Assembly (NCBI RefSeq): GCF_001296025.1
Contig: NZ_LJHV01000002.1
Location: 1-64,000 of the forward strand
Direction: 5' to 3'
Source: Porphyrobacter sp. AAP60
GTDB taxonomy: Bacteria; Pseudomonadota; Alphaproteobacteria; Sphingomonadales; Sphingomonadaceae
DNA: 64,000 bases
Part shown: piece by piece, positions 52,352-62,027 of the stretch
Layout of the letters: each line of letters begins with the position of its first letter
Position numbering within the stretch: position 1 is the stretch's first letter
Program-made: the position numbers and the translations under genes
The notes under the pieces: model-generated
Database searches by the model: none
Told to the model about the DNA's origin: nothing
Seen by the model: only the letters and a program-made list of their open reading frames with translations

Positions 52352-55300
52352 ATGAACCTCTCCCCGCTTTCCCGCGCCGCTTTGCGCGCCGGCACATGTG
52401 CTGCAAGCTTGGCGGTCGCGATGCCGCTGCTTGCCAATGGCACAGCCGCGCAGCCGCAGCCTGCCGCTGTCCCGCAGGGTGATGATGACGAGCCGGAAAC
52501 CGCCAGCAGCAACGCTGTATCGAGCGGCGAGATCATCGTCAGCGGGCGGCGGCTGAAGGGCCAGTTGATGGTCGAACAGGCACCGCTGCTGCAGCTTGAT
52601 GAAGAAGCGATCGCTGCTGAAGGCGTTACCTCCATCTCCGATCTTATCGCACAGATCAGCGCCCAGACCGGATCGGCGCGCGGACGTGGCGGCGGCGGGC
52701 AGCCCGTGATTCTTCTCAACGGAATCCGCATCGGGTCTTTCCGCGAATTCGCCAACTACCCGCCAGAGGCGCTGGCACGGGTCGAGGTGTTTCCGGAAGA
52801 AGTCGCTCAGCGCTTTGGCTTTTCGCCTGATCGCCGGGTGATCAACCTGATCCTCAAGGACAATTATTCCAACCGTCAAGTCGAGCTGGAATTCGAGGCT
52901 CCGTCACGCGGTGGATTTGTGCGCACCGAACAGGAATTCGGCACACTGCGGATTGCCGATGGCGGCCGTTTCAACCTCAACCTGGAACTCAATGATACTT
53001 CACTGCTGACCGAGGACGAGCGCGACATTATCCAGACGCCGGGTTCAGTCTCCACCGTGCCGGGTGATCCTTCGCAGGCCGCCTTTCGCAGCCTGCGCGC
53101 CGATACCTTCGGGTTCGAAGGCAATCTGTCGTGGGCCAAGGCCATCATCGATAGCGGCACATCACTGAGTGCCAACCTCAATTACGCGCGCAACGAAAGC
53201 CGCAGCCTTGATGGTCTGAATACCGTGGTGCTGACGGATGATCCGGCAACGCCGGGGATCGTCCGCACATTCGGGGCGGAAACGCCGCTGGCCCGGCGTT
53301 CGTCGACCGACACGGTGTCGACCGCAGGTTCATTGACCAAGCCGGTCAACGCCTTCCGCCTCACCAGCACTTTCGATGCTTCGCTGTCGGAAACCGAAAC
53401 CGAAATCGACCGGCGCTTCGGCACCGCCGCGCTGCAAGCGGCAGCGCTGGCCGGAACGCTGCAGCCGGACGGACCGCTTCCGACGGATGCGGCGGCAGGG
53501 TTCGATGTGGCGCGCAGCCGCACGATCGCCGGGCAATCGCTCACCACGCTGGAAGGGCCGCTGGCCAATCTTCCAGCAGGCGAATTGCTGGCGACTTTCG
53601 ATGTCGGGCTGAACTGGCAGCAGATCGAAAGCAACGACACGCGGTCGTTGCAGGAAGCAACGCTGACCCGCCGCAACCTTTCGACTGGCGCGAACCTGGT
53701 AATACCCATCACCAGCCGCCGGGCAGGCGTTGCCGATGCGCTGGGCACCTTCACGCTCAACCTGCAAGCCGGGATCGACGATCTCAGCGATTTCGGCGTG
53801 CTGGGCGATTGGAACGCGGGGCTCAACTGGTCGCCGACCGACGGGCTTGATCTTTCCGCAACCTACATCTGGCGCGAAGTTGCGCCAGGGCTGAGTGCGC
53901 TCGGCAACCCGACGATCGTCAATCTCAATGTACCGGTGTTCGATTTCAGCCGGGGCGAGACGGTGTTGGCCGATGTCACCACCGGCGGCAATCCCGCGCT
54001 TCCGGCAGAAACGCAGCGCGACTGGAAGTTTGCCGCCAACTGGCAGCTTCCGTTCTGGGACAATTCACGTCTGACGGTTGAATATATCCGCAACCGTTCG
54101 GATGATGTGGTCAGCGGCTTCCCGCAGATCACACCCGAAATCGAAGCGGCCTTTCCGGGGCGGATCACGCGCGATGCCGATGGCCGCCTGATCGCGATTG
54201 ATCGCCGGTCTGTCAGTTTTGCCGAAACCCGCGCGAACCGGGTGCAGTTCACCTTCTCGACCAATGGCAACTTCGGTGGATCGCAAGACGGACAGGGCGG
54301 CGGTCGCGGTGGACGCGGCGGATTTGGCGGCGGGGCAGGTGGCCCTCCGGCAGCAGCAGCAGCGCCTGCCGCTTCGCAGAGCGATACGCAGGCGCAGGCC
54401 CCTGCGGCTGGCGGAGGGCGTTTCGGCGGCGGCGCCGCTCCCAACCCGCAACAGCGCGAACAGTTCATGGCCTTCCGTACGCGCCTGTGCGCAGATGACG
54501 GGCAGGCCTTCCTTGAAAAGCTGGTCGCCGCGATTGATAGCGGCGCCGATATTTCGGCAGAGTTCCCTGGCATTGATCCGGCGCGGCTGGCCCCCATGCT
54601 GGCTCGCCTGCGCGGTGCGGATGGTATGATCGACCCTGCCCGGCTGGCGCAGTTCCGCACCCAGATTTGCAGCATTGATCCTGCCACGATGGGCGGCGGG
54701 CGACCCGGCGGGCCGGACCGCAGCGCGCTGGCGAGCAACCCGCAGCTTGCCGCCTTCCGTGAACGCGCCTGCGGGCCGGATGGCACCGCGGCGATCGCCG
54801 AACTGATCGGCAAGATTGATCGCGGCGAGGATGTGTCAGCAGAGCTTCCCGGTGTCGATCCTGCCTTCATCAAGATGGCGATTGACCGTTCGCGGAATGC
54901 CGATGGCACAATCCCGCCCGAGGCACTGGCACAGTTCCAGCAGCGTTTCTGTGCGGCTGCGCCCCCGGCAGCGGCGGGCGCAGGTGCTCCGGCTGGTGGC
55001 CCTCCGGCGGGCGGTGCGCCAGCGTTCAACCCGCTTGCCCAGCGCAGTTTTTCCGGCTGGCGATATTTCTTCAACCTGACCCACGCGATCGAACTCGACA
55101 ACGAAATCCTGATCGCGCCGGGTATTGCTCCGCTCGACCAGCTCGATGGTCAGGCCACCGGAGCCTTCGGCCTGCCGCGCCATTCGAGCCGGTTGGAAGC
55201 AGGCCTGTTCGGCAACGGCGTGGGCTTCCGCCTGTCGGGTATCTATACCGGCGAGACACGGCTTGACGGTTCGGGCCTGCCGGGCAGCACCGATCTGTTC

Positions 55301-55531
55301 TTCGATGATATCGTCACCTTCAACCTGCGGATATTCGCCAATCTTGGCGAATTGACCGGCAAGAACGAAGGTTTCCTGAAGGGCACACGGCTATCCTTGC
55401 GCGCTGACAACCTGTTCGATGCCCAGCGCCGCGTGCGCGACGGGGCGGGCGTTACACCAATCAATTACCAGCCCTTCGTGATCGACCCCATAGGGCTGTA
55501 TCTGGGCCTTGATCTGCGGAAGTTGTTTTAG
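52352..55531 (+). CDS. TonB-dependent receptor 2 with inserted Cys-repeat module
   Basis: A 1059-residue outer-membrane receptor. Signal peptide to about residue 33, TonB-box-like [10 protein letters not shown], a plug with [13 protein letters not shown], then barrel strands ending LRKLF. The barrel is interrupted at about residues 645-900 by a Gly-rich stretch, then a 70-residue repeat (705-774), a spacer, a second copy (799-868) and a Pro/Ala/Gly linker. Cys713/773 and Cys807/867 lie 60 apart in each copy. The insert is presumably outside the barrel, extracellular or periplasmic. Substrate unknown; it is a sphingomonad-type receptor with Gly-rich loop. Confidence 0.9.
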   Translation: MNLSPLSRAALRAGTCAASLAVAMPLLANGTAAQPQPAAVPQGDDDEPETASSNAVSSGEIIVSGRRLKGQLMVEQAPLLQLDEEAIAAEGVTSISDLIAQISAQTGSARGRGGGGQPVILLNGIRIGSFREFANYPPEALARVEVFPEEVAQRFGFSPDRRVINLILKDNYSNRQVELEFEAPSRGGFVRTEQEFGTLRIADGGRFNLNLELNDTSLLTEDERDIIQTPGSVSTVPGDPSQAAFRSLRADTFGFEGNLSWAKAIIDSGTSLSANLNYARNESRSLDGLNTVVLTDDPATPGIVRTFGAETPLARRSSTDTVSTAGSLTKPVNAFRLTSTFDASLSETETEIDRRFGTAALQAAALAGTLQPDGPLPTDAAAGFDVARSRTIAGQSLTTLEGPLANLPAGELLATFDVGLNWQQIESNDTRSLQEATLTRRNLSTGANLVIPITSRRAGVADALGTFTLNLQAGIDDLSDFGVLGDWNAGLNWSPTDGLDLSATYIWREVAPGLSALGNPTIVNLNVPVFDFSRGETVLADVTTGGNPALPAETQRDWKFAANWQLPFWDNSRLTVEYIRNRSDDVVSGFPQITPEIEAAFPGRITRDADGRLIAIDRRSVSFAETRANRVQFTFSTNGNFGGSQDGQGGGRGGRGGFGGGAGGPPAAAAAPAASQSDTQAQAPAAGGGRFGGGAAPNPQQREQFMAFRTRLCADDGQAFLEKLVAAIDSGADISAEFPGIDPARLAPMLARLRGADGMIDPARLAQFRTQICSIDPATMGGGRPGGPDRSALASNPQLAAFRERACGPDGTAAIAELIGKIDRGEDVSAELPGVDPAFIKMAIDRSRNADGTIPPEALAQFQQRFCAAAPPAAAGAGAPAGGPPAGGAPAFNPLAQRSFSGWRYFFNLTHAIELDNEILIAPGIAPLDQLDGQATGAFGLPRHSSRLEAGLFGNGVGFRLSGIYTGETRLDGSGLPGSTDLFFDDIVTFNLRIFANLGELTGKNEGFLKGTRLSLRADNLFDAQRRVRDGAGVTPINYQPFVIDPIGLYLGLDLRKLF
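54464..54955 (+). repeat. Two 70-residue protein repeats inside TonB receptor 2
   Basis: Copy 1 (54464-54673) and copy 2 (54746-54955) align without gaps, with 33 of 70 identical residues counted by eye. Shared elements are AFR-R-C, DIS/DVS-AE-PG-DP, a short NADGTI/GADGMI turn and LAQF. Both are bounded by Cys, 60 residues apart. The DNA flanks are Gly/Pro/Ala-coding and GC-rich. Confidence 0.85.
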
Positions 55532-55576
55532 GATCGCGGCTGGGCGAGCGCCTCGGTCAAGGCCTAGGCGTGTGCC

Positions 55577-56782
55577 TTAGGTGTTCGCCTCGGCCAAGGC
55601 CTCGGCGCAGGCAAACCCGCTCGCCCAGGCCCATTGGAAATTGTATCCGCCCAGCCAGCCGGTGACATCCACCGCTTCTCCGATTGCATAAAGGCCGGGG
55701 ATTTTGGCGGCCTCCATCGTGCGGCTCGAAAGTTCGGCCGTAGCGATACCGCCTGCGGTCACCTCGGCCTTGGCGAGGCCCTCGGTGCCGTTGGGTGCGA
55801 AACGCCAATCGGATAGCAGTGACTGCGCGGCGCGCAGTTCCTTGTCAGACAGGTTGCCCAGCTCCCGCTCCAGCCCCAACCGGTCGGCCAGTGCATCAGC
55901 CAGCCGCGCGGGCAGGGCTTCGCGCAGCAGCGTGCGCAAATGGGTGCGGGGGCGATCACGCTTGGCGGCGATCAGCCAGTCGCTCGCTGCTGCGGGCAGG
56001 AAGGTTATGCCAACTTCCTCGCCGTGGCGCCAATAGCTCGAAACTTGCAAGATGGCCGGGCCGGACAGCCCTTTGTGCGTAAACAGCGCGGCTTCGGCGA
56101 ACTCGGCCCTGCCTTTGCCGCTGCCTGCCCTCGCCAGCACCGGCGCGGCGACGCCGGACAATTCGCGGAACAGCGCGTCCTCGCCGCCCAAAGTCAGCGG
56201 AACGAGGGCAGGGCGCGGTTCGACCACTTTCAGCCCGAATTGCCGCGCCAGCTTATAGGCAAAATCGCTCGCGCCCATCTTGGGGATCGAAGGCCCGCCT
56301 GTCGCGATCACCAGTGCGGGTGCGGCCCATGCGCGGCCATCGGCTGCGGTGACGGTGAAACTGCCATCATCGCCGCGCGTCACGCCTGCCACCTCGACAT
56401 CGCAGGTCAGTATGACTTTGTCCGAAGGGCATTCATCCAGCAGCATCGCCACGATCTGTTTGGCCGAACCGTCGCAAAACAATTGCCCCAGCGTCTTTTC
56501 GTGCCACGCGATTCCGTGCGCTTCGACCAAGGCGATGAAATCGGCAGGCGTGTATCGGGCAAGCGCGCTTTTGGCGAAATGCGGGTTGGCTGAAAGGTAA
56601 TTCCCCGGCCCCGCGCCCAGATTGGTGAAATTGCAGCGCCCGCCGCCCGAAATCAGGATCTTCTTGCCCGGCGCTTCGGCTTTTTCCAGCAGCGCGACAG
56701 AGAGCCCGCGCTGCCCTGCCTGCCCTGCGCAGAAAAGCCCCGCAGCGCCTGCGCCAAGAATGATCACATCATGCTGTTCCAT
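55577..56782 (-). CDS. HI0933-family NAD(P)/FAD flavoprotein
   Basis: A 401-residue FAD protein of the HI0933/BaiN-like family: VIILGAGAAGLFCAGQAGQRG, GKKILISGGGRCNFTN, IATGGPSIPKMG and the C-terminal GLYAIGEAVDVTGWLGGYNFQWAWASG. It is annotated in databases as an oxidoreductase of unknown substrate. The ATG at 56782 fits the Rossmann start. Divergent from the stress operon. Confidence 0.92.
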   Translation of the reverse strand: MEQHDVIILGAGAAGLFCAGQAGQRGLSVALLEKAEAPGKKILISGGGRCNFTNLGAGPGNYLSANPHFAKSALARYTPADFIALVEAHGIAWHEKTLGQLFCDGSAKQIVAMLLDECPSDKVILTCDVEVAGVTRGDDGSFTVTAADGRAWAAPALVIATGGPSIPKMGASDFAYKLARQFGLKVVEPRPALVPLTLGGEDALFRELSGVAAPVLARAGSGKGRAEFAEAALFTHKGLSGPAILQVSSYWRHGEEVGITFLPAAASDWLIAAKRDRPRTHLRTLLREALPARLADALADRLGLERELGNLSDKELRAAQSLLSDWRFAPNGTEGLAKAEVTAGGIATAELSSRTMEAAKIPGLYAIGEAVDVTGWLGGYNFQWAWASGFACAEALAEANT

Positions 56783-56885
56783 CGCAGCGCGGATAGGCGC
56801 GTGCGGGCTAATTGCCAATCGCCTGCGCCATACTTCGGCCTGTCTTGCCACGGGCCTCTGCCTGTCAGGGTTTGGCCCACGCAAT

Positions 56886-56910
56886 GGAACATCGGCCGAT
56901 CGTTCCGGTT
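56886..56910 (+). promoter_or_regulatory. EcfG-type general stress promoter
   Basis: GGAAC (56886-56890), a 17-base spacer and GTT (56908-56910) match the EcfG sigma consensus GGAAC-N16/17-GTT. It lies 55 bases upstream of the 68-residue gene and would drive the operon with HPF and the host-attachment protein, a set that fits a general stress response. Confidence 0.6.
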
Positions 56911-56965
56911 AGCTTTCTTTACCCCTGCAAGCAGGGGCATCAGAACCAGAAAGGGGCACCGAACA

Positions 56966-57172
56966 GTGACCGACAAAACCCAGAAAGACATCGCCGAAAA
57001 GGCGCTTGGGATGAAGAACGCCAACGCGCCTTCGCAGGATCACCTCGACCATCAGGAAAAAACCGCCGGTGACGGGCCAATCAGCGAACGCAACAAGCAC
57101 GAGCCGGTCTCCGGCGCGCTTGATGCCGAAGGCCAGCGTCCGGTTCTCGAACGTAGCAGGAAGGTGCGCTGA
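56966..57172 (+). CDS. Small hydrophilic protein, first gene of a stress operon
   Basis: A 68-residue highly charged protein, GTG start, MTDKTQKDIAEKALGMKN, then a His/Asp-rich middle and ending RSRKVR. No signal or membrane helix; likely disordered. It lies 55 bases after an EcfG-type promoter and 2 bp before HPF. No family recognised. The open frame extends upstream without likeness. Confidence 0.65.
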   Translation: MTDKTQKDIAEKALGMKNANAPSQDHLDHQEKTAGDGPISERNKHEPVSGALDAEGQRPVLERSRKVR

Positions 57173-57174
57173 TC

Positions 57175-57498
57175 ATGGATATCCGGTTCAATTCCGACAA
57201 TGCCATCGATGGCTCGGCAGAAATGGCGGATGCCGTGCGCGAACGCCTGACCGAGCGGTTGGAAACCCGCTTCGGATCACGGCTGACCACAGTCGAAGTT
57301 CATGTGCGCGACGTTGATGGCGACAGCAACCGCGCCGACGGTGTCGAAGCGCGGCTTGAAGCGCGCCCCAAAAACGGCGCTCCGATCTTCGTTGCCGAGC
57401 GCGCCGAAAAGCCGCTTGATGCTGTCAATTCGGCACTCGGCACTCTGGTGGCCCGGCTCGATTCGGTGTTCGGCAAGGCTGACCGCCACCGCCAGTAA
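57175..57498 (+). CDS. Ribosome hibernation factor, HPF/RaiA type, short
   Basis: A 107-residue protein of the HPF/YfiA fold: NSDNAIDGSAEMADAVRERLTERLETRF, EVHVRDVDGDSN and FVAERAEKPLDAV. Only the N-terminal domain is present, so it is a short form that would bind the 30S decoding site in stationary phase. Operon with the 68-residue gene; stop 34 bp before the host-attachment gene. Confidence 0.82.
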   Translation: MDIRFNSDNAIDGSAEMADAVRERLTERLETRFGSRLTTVEVHVRDVDGDSNRADGVEARLEARPKNGAPIFVAERAEKPLDAVNSALGTLVARLDSVFGKADRHRQ

Positions 57499-57532
57499 TC
57501 AGCATCACCTCAAATTGCATGGAGTACCTCCG

Positions 57533-57940
57533 ATGAAGATACCCGATGGCGCTCATATCGCCGTGATCGATGGCGAACGCTTCGTCTGGCTGCATAACAA
57601 GGGCGATGCGGCGCATCCGCAGCTTGATAATCTGGGCTCGCCCGATCTTGACCCGACCAATCGCAGTCAGGGCAAGATGCGTCATTCGATCACCTCCGGC
57701 CAGCACAGTGGCAATGATCTTGACGAAGCCGCGCATGTGGCGGCTGCGGCAGACTGGCTCAACCATCAGGCCCTTACCAACAAGATCGAAAACCTGATCA
57801 TCGTGGCGGACAAGCGTTCGCTGGGCGAGTTGCGGCGTCACTATCACATGGAGCTGGAAAAGCGGCTGGTCGGCGAAGTCGGCAAGGCTCTCACCAATCA
57901 CTCGATAGACGAAATCGAACAGTCGATCATTGCGGCCTGA
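57533..57940 (+). CDS. Host attachment family protein
   Basis: A 135-residue protein matching the host attachment family (related to Agrobacterium At-type proteins): HIAVIDGERFVWLHNKGD near the start and IENLIIVADKRSLGELRRHYH, ending DEIEQSIIAA. The name comes from plant attachment data, but the gene is widespread in alphaproteobacteria and stress-induced. The ATG has GGAG some distance upstream. A hairpin follows. Confidence 0.85.
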   Translation: MKIPDGAHIAVIDGERFVWLHNKGDAAHPQLDNLGSPDLDPTNRSQGKMRHSITSGQHSGNDLDEAAHVAAAADWLNHQALTNKIENLIIVADKRSLGELRRHYHMELEKRLVGEVGKALTNHSIDEIEQSIIAA

Positions 57941-57961
57941 TCAGCCGGATCATATCACGCA

Positions 57962-57992
57962 GGGGCGCCTTTCGGTTGATCGGCGCCCCTTC
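57962..57992 (+). terminator. Terminator after host-attachment gene
   Basis: An 8-bp stem GGGGCGCC/GGCGCCCC with a 12-base loop, followed by TTCTT. It closes the stress operon and lies before uvrC. Confidence 0.75.
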
Positions 57993-58069
57993 TTGCGCCG
58001 TCATCGCAGCTGTCGATTGATGCTGGCTGTGGCTTGGACAGAAGGCTGCGCAATGCCTATCTGACCCCT

Positions 58070-60031
58070 ATGGCCCGAACCCCCGCAGGCACCCCCAACG
58101 ACCCACGCGGCGCGGAGCGTTTCAACGAGGAGCGCGCCGCTTATACCGTGTCCAGCGCGCAGCCCGATCTGGAAGGCGGCGTGAAGGCGATCCGCGATGT
58201 GGTGAAGGTGCTGAAGCCGGTTCCCGGCGTTTACCGGATGTGCGACGCGCGCGGCGAAGTGCTGTATGTGGGCAAGGCGCGTAGCCTGAAAGCGCGGGTC
58301 GCGAATTACACCCAGATCGCCGGCCTATCGAGCCGCTTGCAGCGGATGGTCAGCCAGACCCGCAGCATGGAGATCATCACCACCAACTCCGAGGCCGAGG
58401 CGCTGCTGCTGGAAGCGCAGCTGATCAAGCGGTTCCGCCCGCCGTTCAATGTGCTGCTGCGCGACGACAAGAGCTTTCCTTTTATCCTGCTGCGCGCCGA
58501 TCACACGTTCCCGCGCATCCAGAAACATCGCGGCGCGCGGCGGGCGAAGGGCAATTACTACGGTCCCTTCGCCAGCGCCGGGAGTGTGAATTCGACGCTC
58601 AACGCCCTGCAAAAGCTGTTCCTGCTGCGATCGTGCACCGACAGTTTCTTCAATAACCGCGACCGGCCTTGCCTGCTGTACCAGATCAAGCGGTGTTCGG
58701 CCCCCTGTGTCGGGCGGATCAACGAACCGGATTATGAAGCGCTGGTGCGGCAGGCCAAAGATTTCCTCTCGGGCAAATCGGGCGCGGTGCAGGCTGATCT
58801 GGAACGGCAAATGGCCGAGGCAGCGGAAAACCTGCAATTCGAAACCGCCGCCATGCTGCGCGACCGGTTGCGTGCGGCGACCTTCATTCAAGGTAGTCAG
58901 GCGATCAATGCCGCCGGGCTGGGCGATGCCGATGTCTTCGCGCTTGCGGCAAAGAACGGGCAGATGTGCGTGCAGGCCTTCTTCATCCGCGGCGGGCAGA
59001 ACTGGGGCCACCGCGCCTTCTTCCCGCGCCATACCAGTGATGTTGACGAAGCGCAGGTGCTGGCAAGCGTGATGCTGCAATTCTACGAGGAAGTGCCGCC
59101 CCCGCCGAACATCCTTGTTGATCGCGACCTGCCCGAATGCGAGCTGATCGAGGCGGCACTATCGGAGGTCGCAGCGCGCAAGGTGCGCATTTCAATCCCC
59201 GAACGCGGTGACCGTCGCAAGCTGATGGCGCAGGCGCAGCGCAATGCCGTTGAGGCGCTGGAGCGGCGGCTGGCGGAGACCGGCACCAAAGCGCGGCTCA
59301 ACCGCGAGCTGGCCGAGTTTCTGGAACTTGATGCGCCCCCACAGCGGATCGAAGTCTATGACAATAGCCACATTCAGGGCAGCAAGGCCGTGGGTGCGAT
59401 GGTGGTCGCCGGGCCGGACGGGTTCGAGAAAAGCCAGTACCGCAAGTTCAACATCCGCGAGGCGCAGAGCAATGATGACTTTGCGATGATGCGCGAAGTG
59501 ATGGGGCGACGGTTCCGGGCGTTTGCCGATGGGGAGGAAAGCCCGGAAGGCAAGGCCGGCGGCCATGAAACTGTGCTGCCGGATCTCATCCTGATTGATG
59601 GCGGCAAGGGCCAGCTTTCTAGCGTGATGCGTGTGCTTCAGGAAACCGGTATTGCCGATGATGTTGCGGTGATCGGCGTCGCCAAGGGGCCGCATCACGG
59701 GCGCGACGGGCGCGAGGTGTTTCATTTCCCCGACGGGCGCGAAAAGATGCTCCCCGTCAATTCGCCGCTATTGTTCCACTTGCAGAACCTGCGCGACGAA
59801 GTGCACCGCTATGTCATCGGCGCCCACCGGGCCAAGCGGTCAAAAGCGATTACGGCATCTCCCCTCGATGAGATTCCCGGCATTGGCCCGGCCCGCAAAC
59901 GCGCTTTGCTGCTGCATTTCGGCACGGCCAGCAAGGTCCGCGCCGCCGCGCTGGAAGACCTGCAACGCGCCCCCGGTGTGAGCGAGACCGTGGCGCGAAA
60001 GGTTTATGATTTCTATCATGCCGGGGGGTAG
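58070..60031 (+). CDS. uvrC: Excinuclease ABC subunit C
   Basis: A 653-residue UvrC: GIY-YIG domain near residues 55-140 (PGVYRMCDARGEVLYVGKARSLKARV), UVR motif around 240-275, the RNase H-like endonuclease half (YDNSHIQGSKAVGAMVV, DLILIDGGKGQLS) and a C-terminal helix-hairpin-helix pair (LDEIPGIGPARKRALLLHFG). It makes both incisions in nucleotide excision repair. The ATG at 58070 fits; an upstream start at 58034 is open. Confidence 0.96.
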   Translation: MARTPAGTPNDPRGAERFNEERAAYTVSSAQPDLEGGVKAIRDVVKVLKPVPGVYRMCDARGEVLYVGKARSLKARVANYTQIAGLSSRLQRMVSQTRSMEIITTNSEAEALLLEAQLIKRFRPPFNVLLRDDKSFPFILLRADHTFPRIQKHRGARRAKGNYYGPFASAGSVNSTLNALQKLFLLRSCTDSFFNNRDRPCLLYQIKRCSAPCVGRINEPDYEALVRQAKDFLSGKSGAVQADLERQMAEAAENLQFETAAMLRDRLRAATFIQGSQAINAAGLGDADVFALAAKNGQMCVQAFFIRGGQNWGHRAFFPRHTSDVDEAQVLASVMLQFYEEVPPPPNILVDRDLPECELIEAALSEVAARKVRISIPERGDRRKLMAQAQRNAVEALERRLAETGTKARLNRELAEFLELDAPPQRIEVYDNSHIQGSKAVGAMVVAGPDGFEKSQYRKFNIREAQSNDDFAMMREVMGRRFRAFADGEESPEGKAGGHETVLPDLILIDGGKGQLSSVMRVLQETGIADDVAVIGVAKGPHHGRDGREVFHFPDGREKMLPVNSPLLFHLQNLRDEVHRYVIGAHRAKRSKAITASPLDEIPGIGPARKRALLLHFGTASKVRAAALEDLQRAPGVSETVARKVYDFYHAGG

Positions 60032-60080
60032 GCGGCCGGGGGCAACCGCGCCTTAACCACATTCGCGCTATGGTACCGCG

Positions 60081-60884
60081 ATGGATGTGAAGCAGTTCAC
60101 CATATTGACCGTGCTGGTCATGCCGCTCACGTTGATCGTGATTGCGGCGCTGCTGGGCAAGTTCCTGCCCACGCGTGTGCTTCGCAGCTGGCCTTCGCAA
60201 GTGGTGGCAACCGTGCTGGTGCTTGGCGCGCTTGGCATGCCGATCGCGGCGTTCCTGATTGACGGGCAGGGCGACTATTTCGATGATCGCCGCGCCTTGC
60301 TGGGCGATGGGCTGGGTCTGCCCGGCGATGTCGAGATTGCGGGTCAGCGCGGCGGGCGGCTGGGCGACTGCTGGTCGAACCAGGTTAATTGGTCGCCTGA
60401 TGTAAGGTTCGGATCTGACGAACGGGTGGACGCGTGGTTCTCCCGTGAGCCGTGGCGCGATCCGCTGCCTGCGCAAATTGCGGACTATTTCGGCACACCG
60501 CGCAGCGAGGTTTCGATTGTTCAAGGCGCGCTCGATCAGCGCCGCATGGACCCGCGGTGGGAGCTTGGTCCCGACGACCCCATCCCCGATTGGGTGCACC
60601 GCCGCTATGGCTACATCGAACCCTTCGTCTGTGTCGCGATTGACGGGCCGGGGGGTGACGATGGATTGACCTTGCGTCCCTGCGATCCGATCCTGCTGCC
60701 CGAAGATGTGGGCAGCAAGGGCCGCGTTATCCTGCGGCGCGGCGGTGTCCCGGGGACGCTGGCAGGGCATGTCAATTACATCGGTGGCCCGCCTTATTGC
60801 ACGAACCCGCTGCGCCGGACGCTCAACAATGAGTTGGGTCTCCCGCATCCACCTGGCACGCCCACGGTGCTGCCCGGTATGTAA
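60081..60884 (+). CDS. Two-helix membrane protein, unknown function
   Basis: A 267-residue protein with two N-terminal membrane helices (about residues 8-26 and 41-60) and a soluble, largely polar domain facing the periplasm (about 62-267), with four Cys (CWSN, FVCVA, RPCDP, YCTN) that might form disulfides. A repeated RG-GGVPGT loop is seen near residue 220. No family recognised. It follows uvrC after 49 bp and ends 45 bp from the convergent OmpA-family gene. Confidence 0.72.
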   Translation: MDVKQFTILTVLVMPLTLIVIAALLGKFLPTRVLRSWPSQVVATVLVLGALGMPIAAFLIDGQGDYFDDRRALLGDGLGLPGDVEIAGQRGGRLGDCWSNQVNWSPDVRFGSDERVDAWFSREPWRDPLPAQIADYFGTPRSEVSIVQGALDQRRMDPRWELGPDDPIPDWVHRRYGYIEPFVCVAIDGPGGDDGLTLRPCDPILLPEDVGSKGRVILRRGGVPGTLAGHVNYIGGPPYCTNPLRRTLNNELGLPHPPGTPTVLPGM

Positions 60885-60929
60885 GCGATGCAGGGGCAGG
60901 CCGCGCTGGCCCGCCCCCATATCCGCTTG

Positions 60930-61835
60930 CTATTCGTCGAGCGCTTTGCTCACCAGCACATTGACCGACACACGGCGGTTCTGCGCACGGCCAGCCGCTG
61001 TGGTGTTATCCGCCGCCGGATCGGCCATGGCCATCCCGGTCGGCGTCAGCATCCGGTAGGGCTTCCACTTGCACACTTGTTGCAGGTGGTTGACCACTGC
61101 CGCTGCGCGCTTTTCCGACAAGGTCTGGTTGACCTCCTGCGATCCCGTGGAGTCGGTGTAACCCAACACCAAAAGCAGTGAATTTTCACTGGCGTCGGCC
61201 GCCTGCGCTGCCGAGCACAGCTCTGCCCGGGCACCAGGCGTCAGCGCCGATCTGCCGGTATCGAAATAGACGTTGGTGGTGCTCTTGAGGTTATACTTGT
61301 CGATATCGCCAAGTCGCCCGCGCAGGGCTTCGGTCGCTGCGGCGTTCTGCTGGATCGCTGCGCCCTGTTCGCCGAACTGCTGCTGGGTGCCGCCGCGGAT
61401 CATGGCGGCAATCTGGCGATCATCGCTGGTGAAGCGCACTTCGCTGGCAACCAGGCCTTCGCCATATTGCGCAGTCTTGATGGTGACCGGAAGGCCGTTC
61501 ATCAGCGCGTTCTGGTCGAGCGTCTTGTTGCCGATGCCAAGGAAGCCGCCGCGGGTGCGGATTTCGGTATCGGGGTGCAGGGTGACGTTTGTGGCAGTGC
61601 CATCATCGGCCGTCACTTGCAGGCGCTGACCCTGCCGGGCCGAGATGATGCCGGTGACTTTCGGCCCTTCACTCAGTTCGCTCATCGGCGGCAGATTGCC
61701 GTACACCGTGGTCAGCACTTCACCGCGATCATTGGTGGCGGGCGCGGTCTGGGCGGAGAGGCTGGTGGTGGCAGCCGCCGCGCCAAGCAGTGCGGTTAGC
61801 GCAACTTTTCGAGGAGTTCGGAAAATGGTGGTCAC
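60930..61835 (-). CDS. OmpA family protein with N-terminal DUF5666-like segment
   Basis: A 301-residue exported protein. Signal to about residue 28 (AATTSLSAQ), then a region with GIISARQGQRLQV and ATNVTLHPDTEIRTRGGF, and a C-terminal OmpA domain with NVYFDTGRSALTPGARAEL, LGYTDSTGSQEVNQTLSEKRAAAV and RAQNRRV, which binds peptidoglycan. The start is GTG at 61835, with AGGAG upstream; the open frame extends 30 codons without an ATG of fitting type. No barrel domain is present, so it may be a lipoprotein-free cell-wall anchor. Confidence 0.85.
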   Translation of the reverse strand: MTTIFRTPRKVALTALLGAAAATTSLSAQTAPATNDRGEVLTTVYGNLPPMSELSEGPKVTGIISARQGQRLQVTADDGTATNVTLHPDTEIRTRGGFLGIGNKTLDQNALMNGLPVTIKTAQYGEGLVASEVRFTSDDRQIAAMIRGGTQQQFGEQGAAIQQNAAATEALRGRLGDIDKYNLKSTTNVYFDTGRSALTPGARAELCSAAQAADASENSLLLVLGYTDSTGSQEVNQTLSEKRAAAVVNHLQQVCKWKPYRMLTPTGMAMADPAADNTTAAGRAQNRRVSVNVLVSKALDE

Positions 61836-62027
61836 AGCTGGATGCTCCTGTGGTGCGGGCCGGCGATCCCGGTGGGTAGACCCGTCGTTGGCGTTGAATG
61901 CGAACGCGGGGTTGTTGGCCGCCACCTTGCTGGCAGATGAACGGGTTTGCCCCGGCAGCCCATGGAGCGGGCAACCGGGGCAGAGGATGCGGTGAGTTGA
62001 GGGGCGCTGCTGCGGCCAGCGGGCCGT

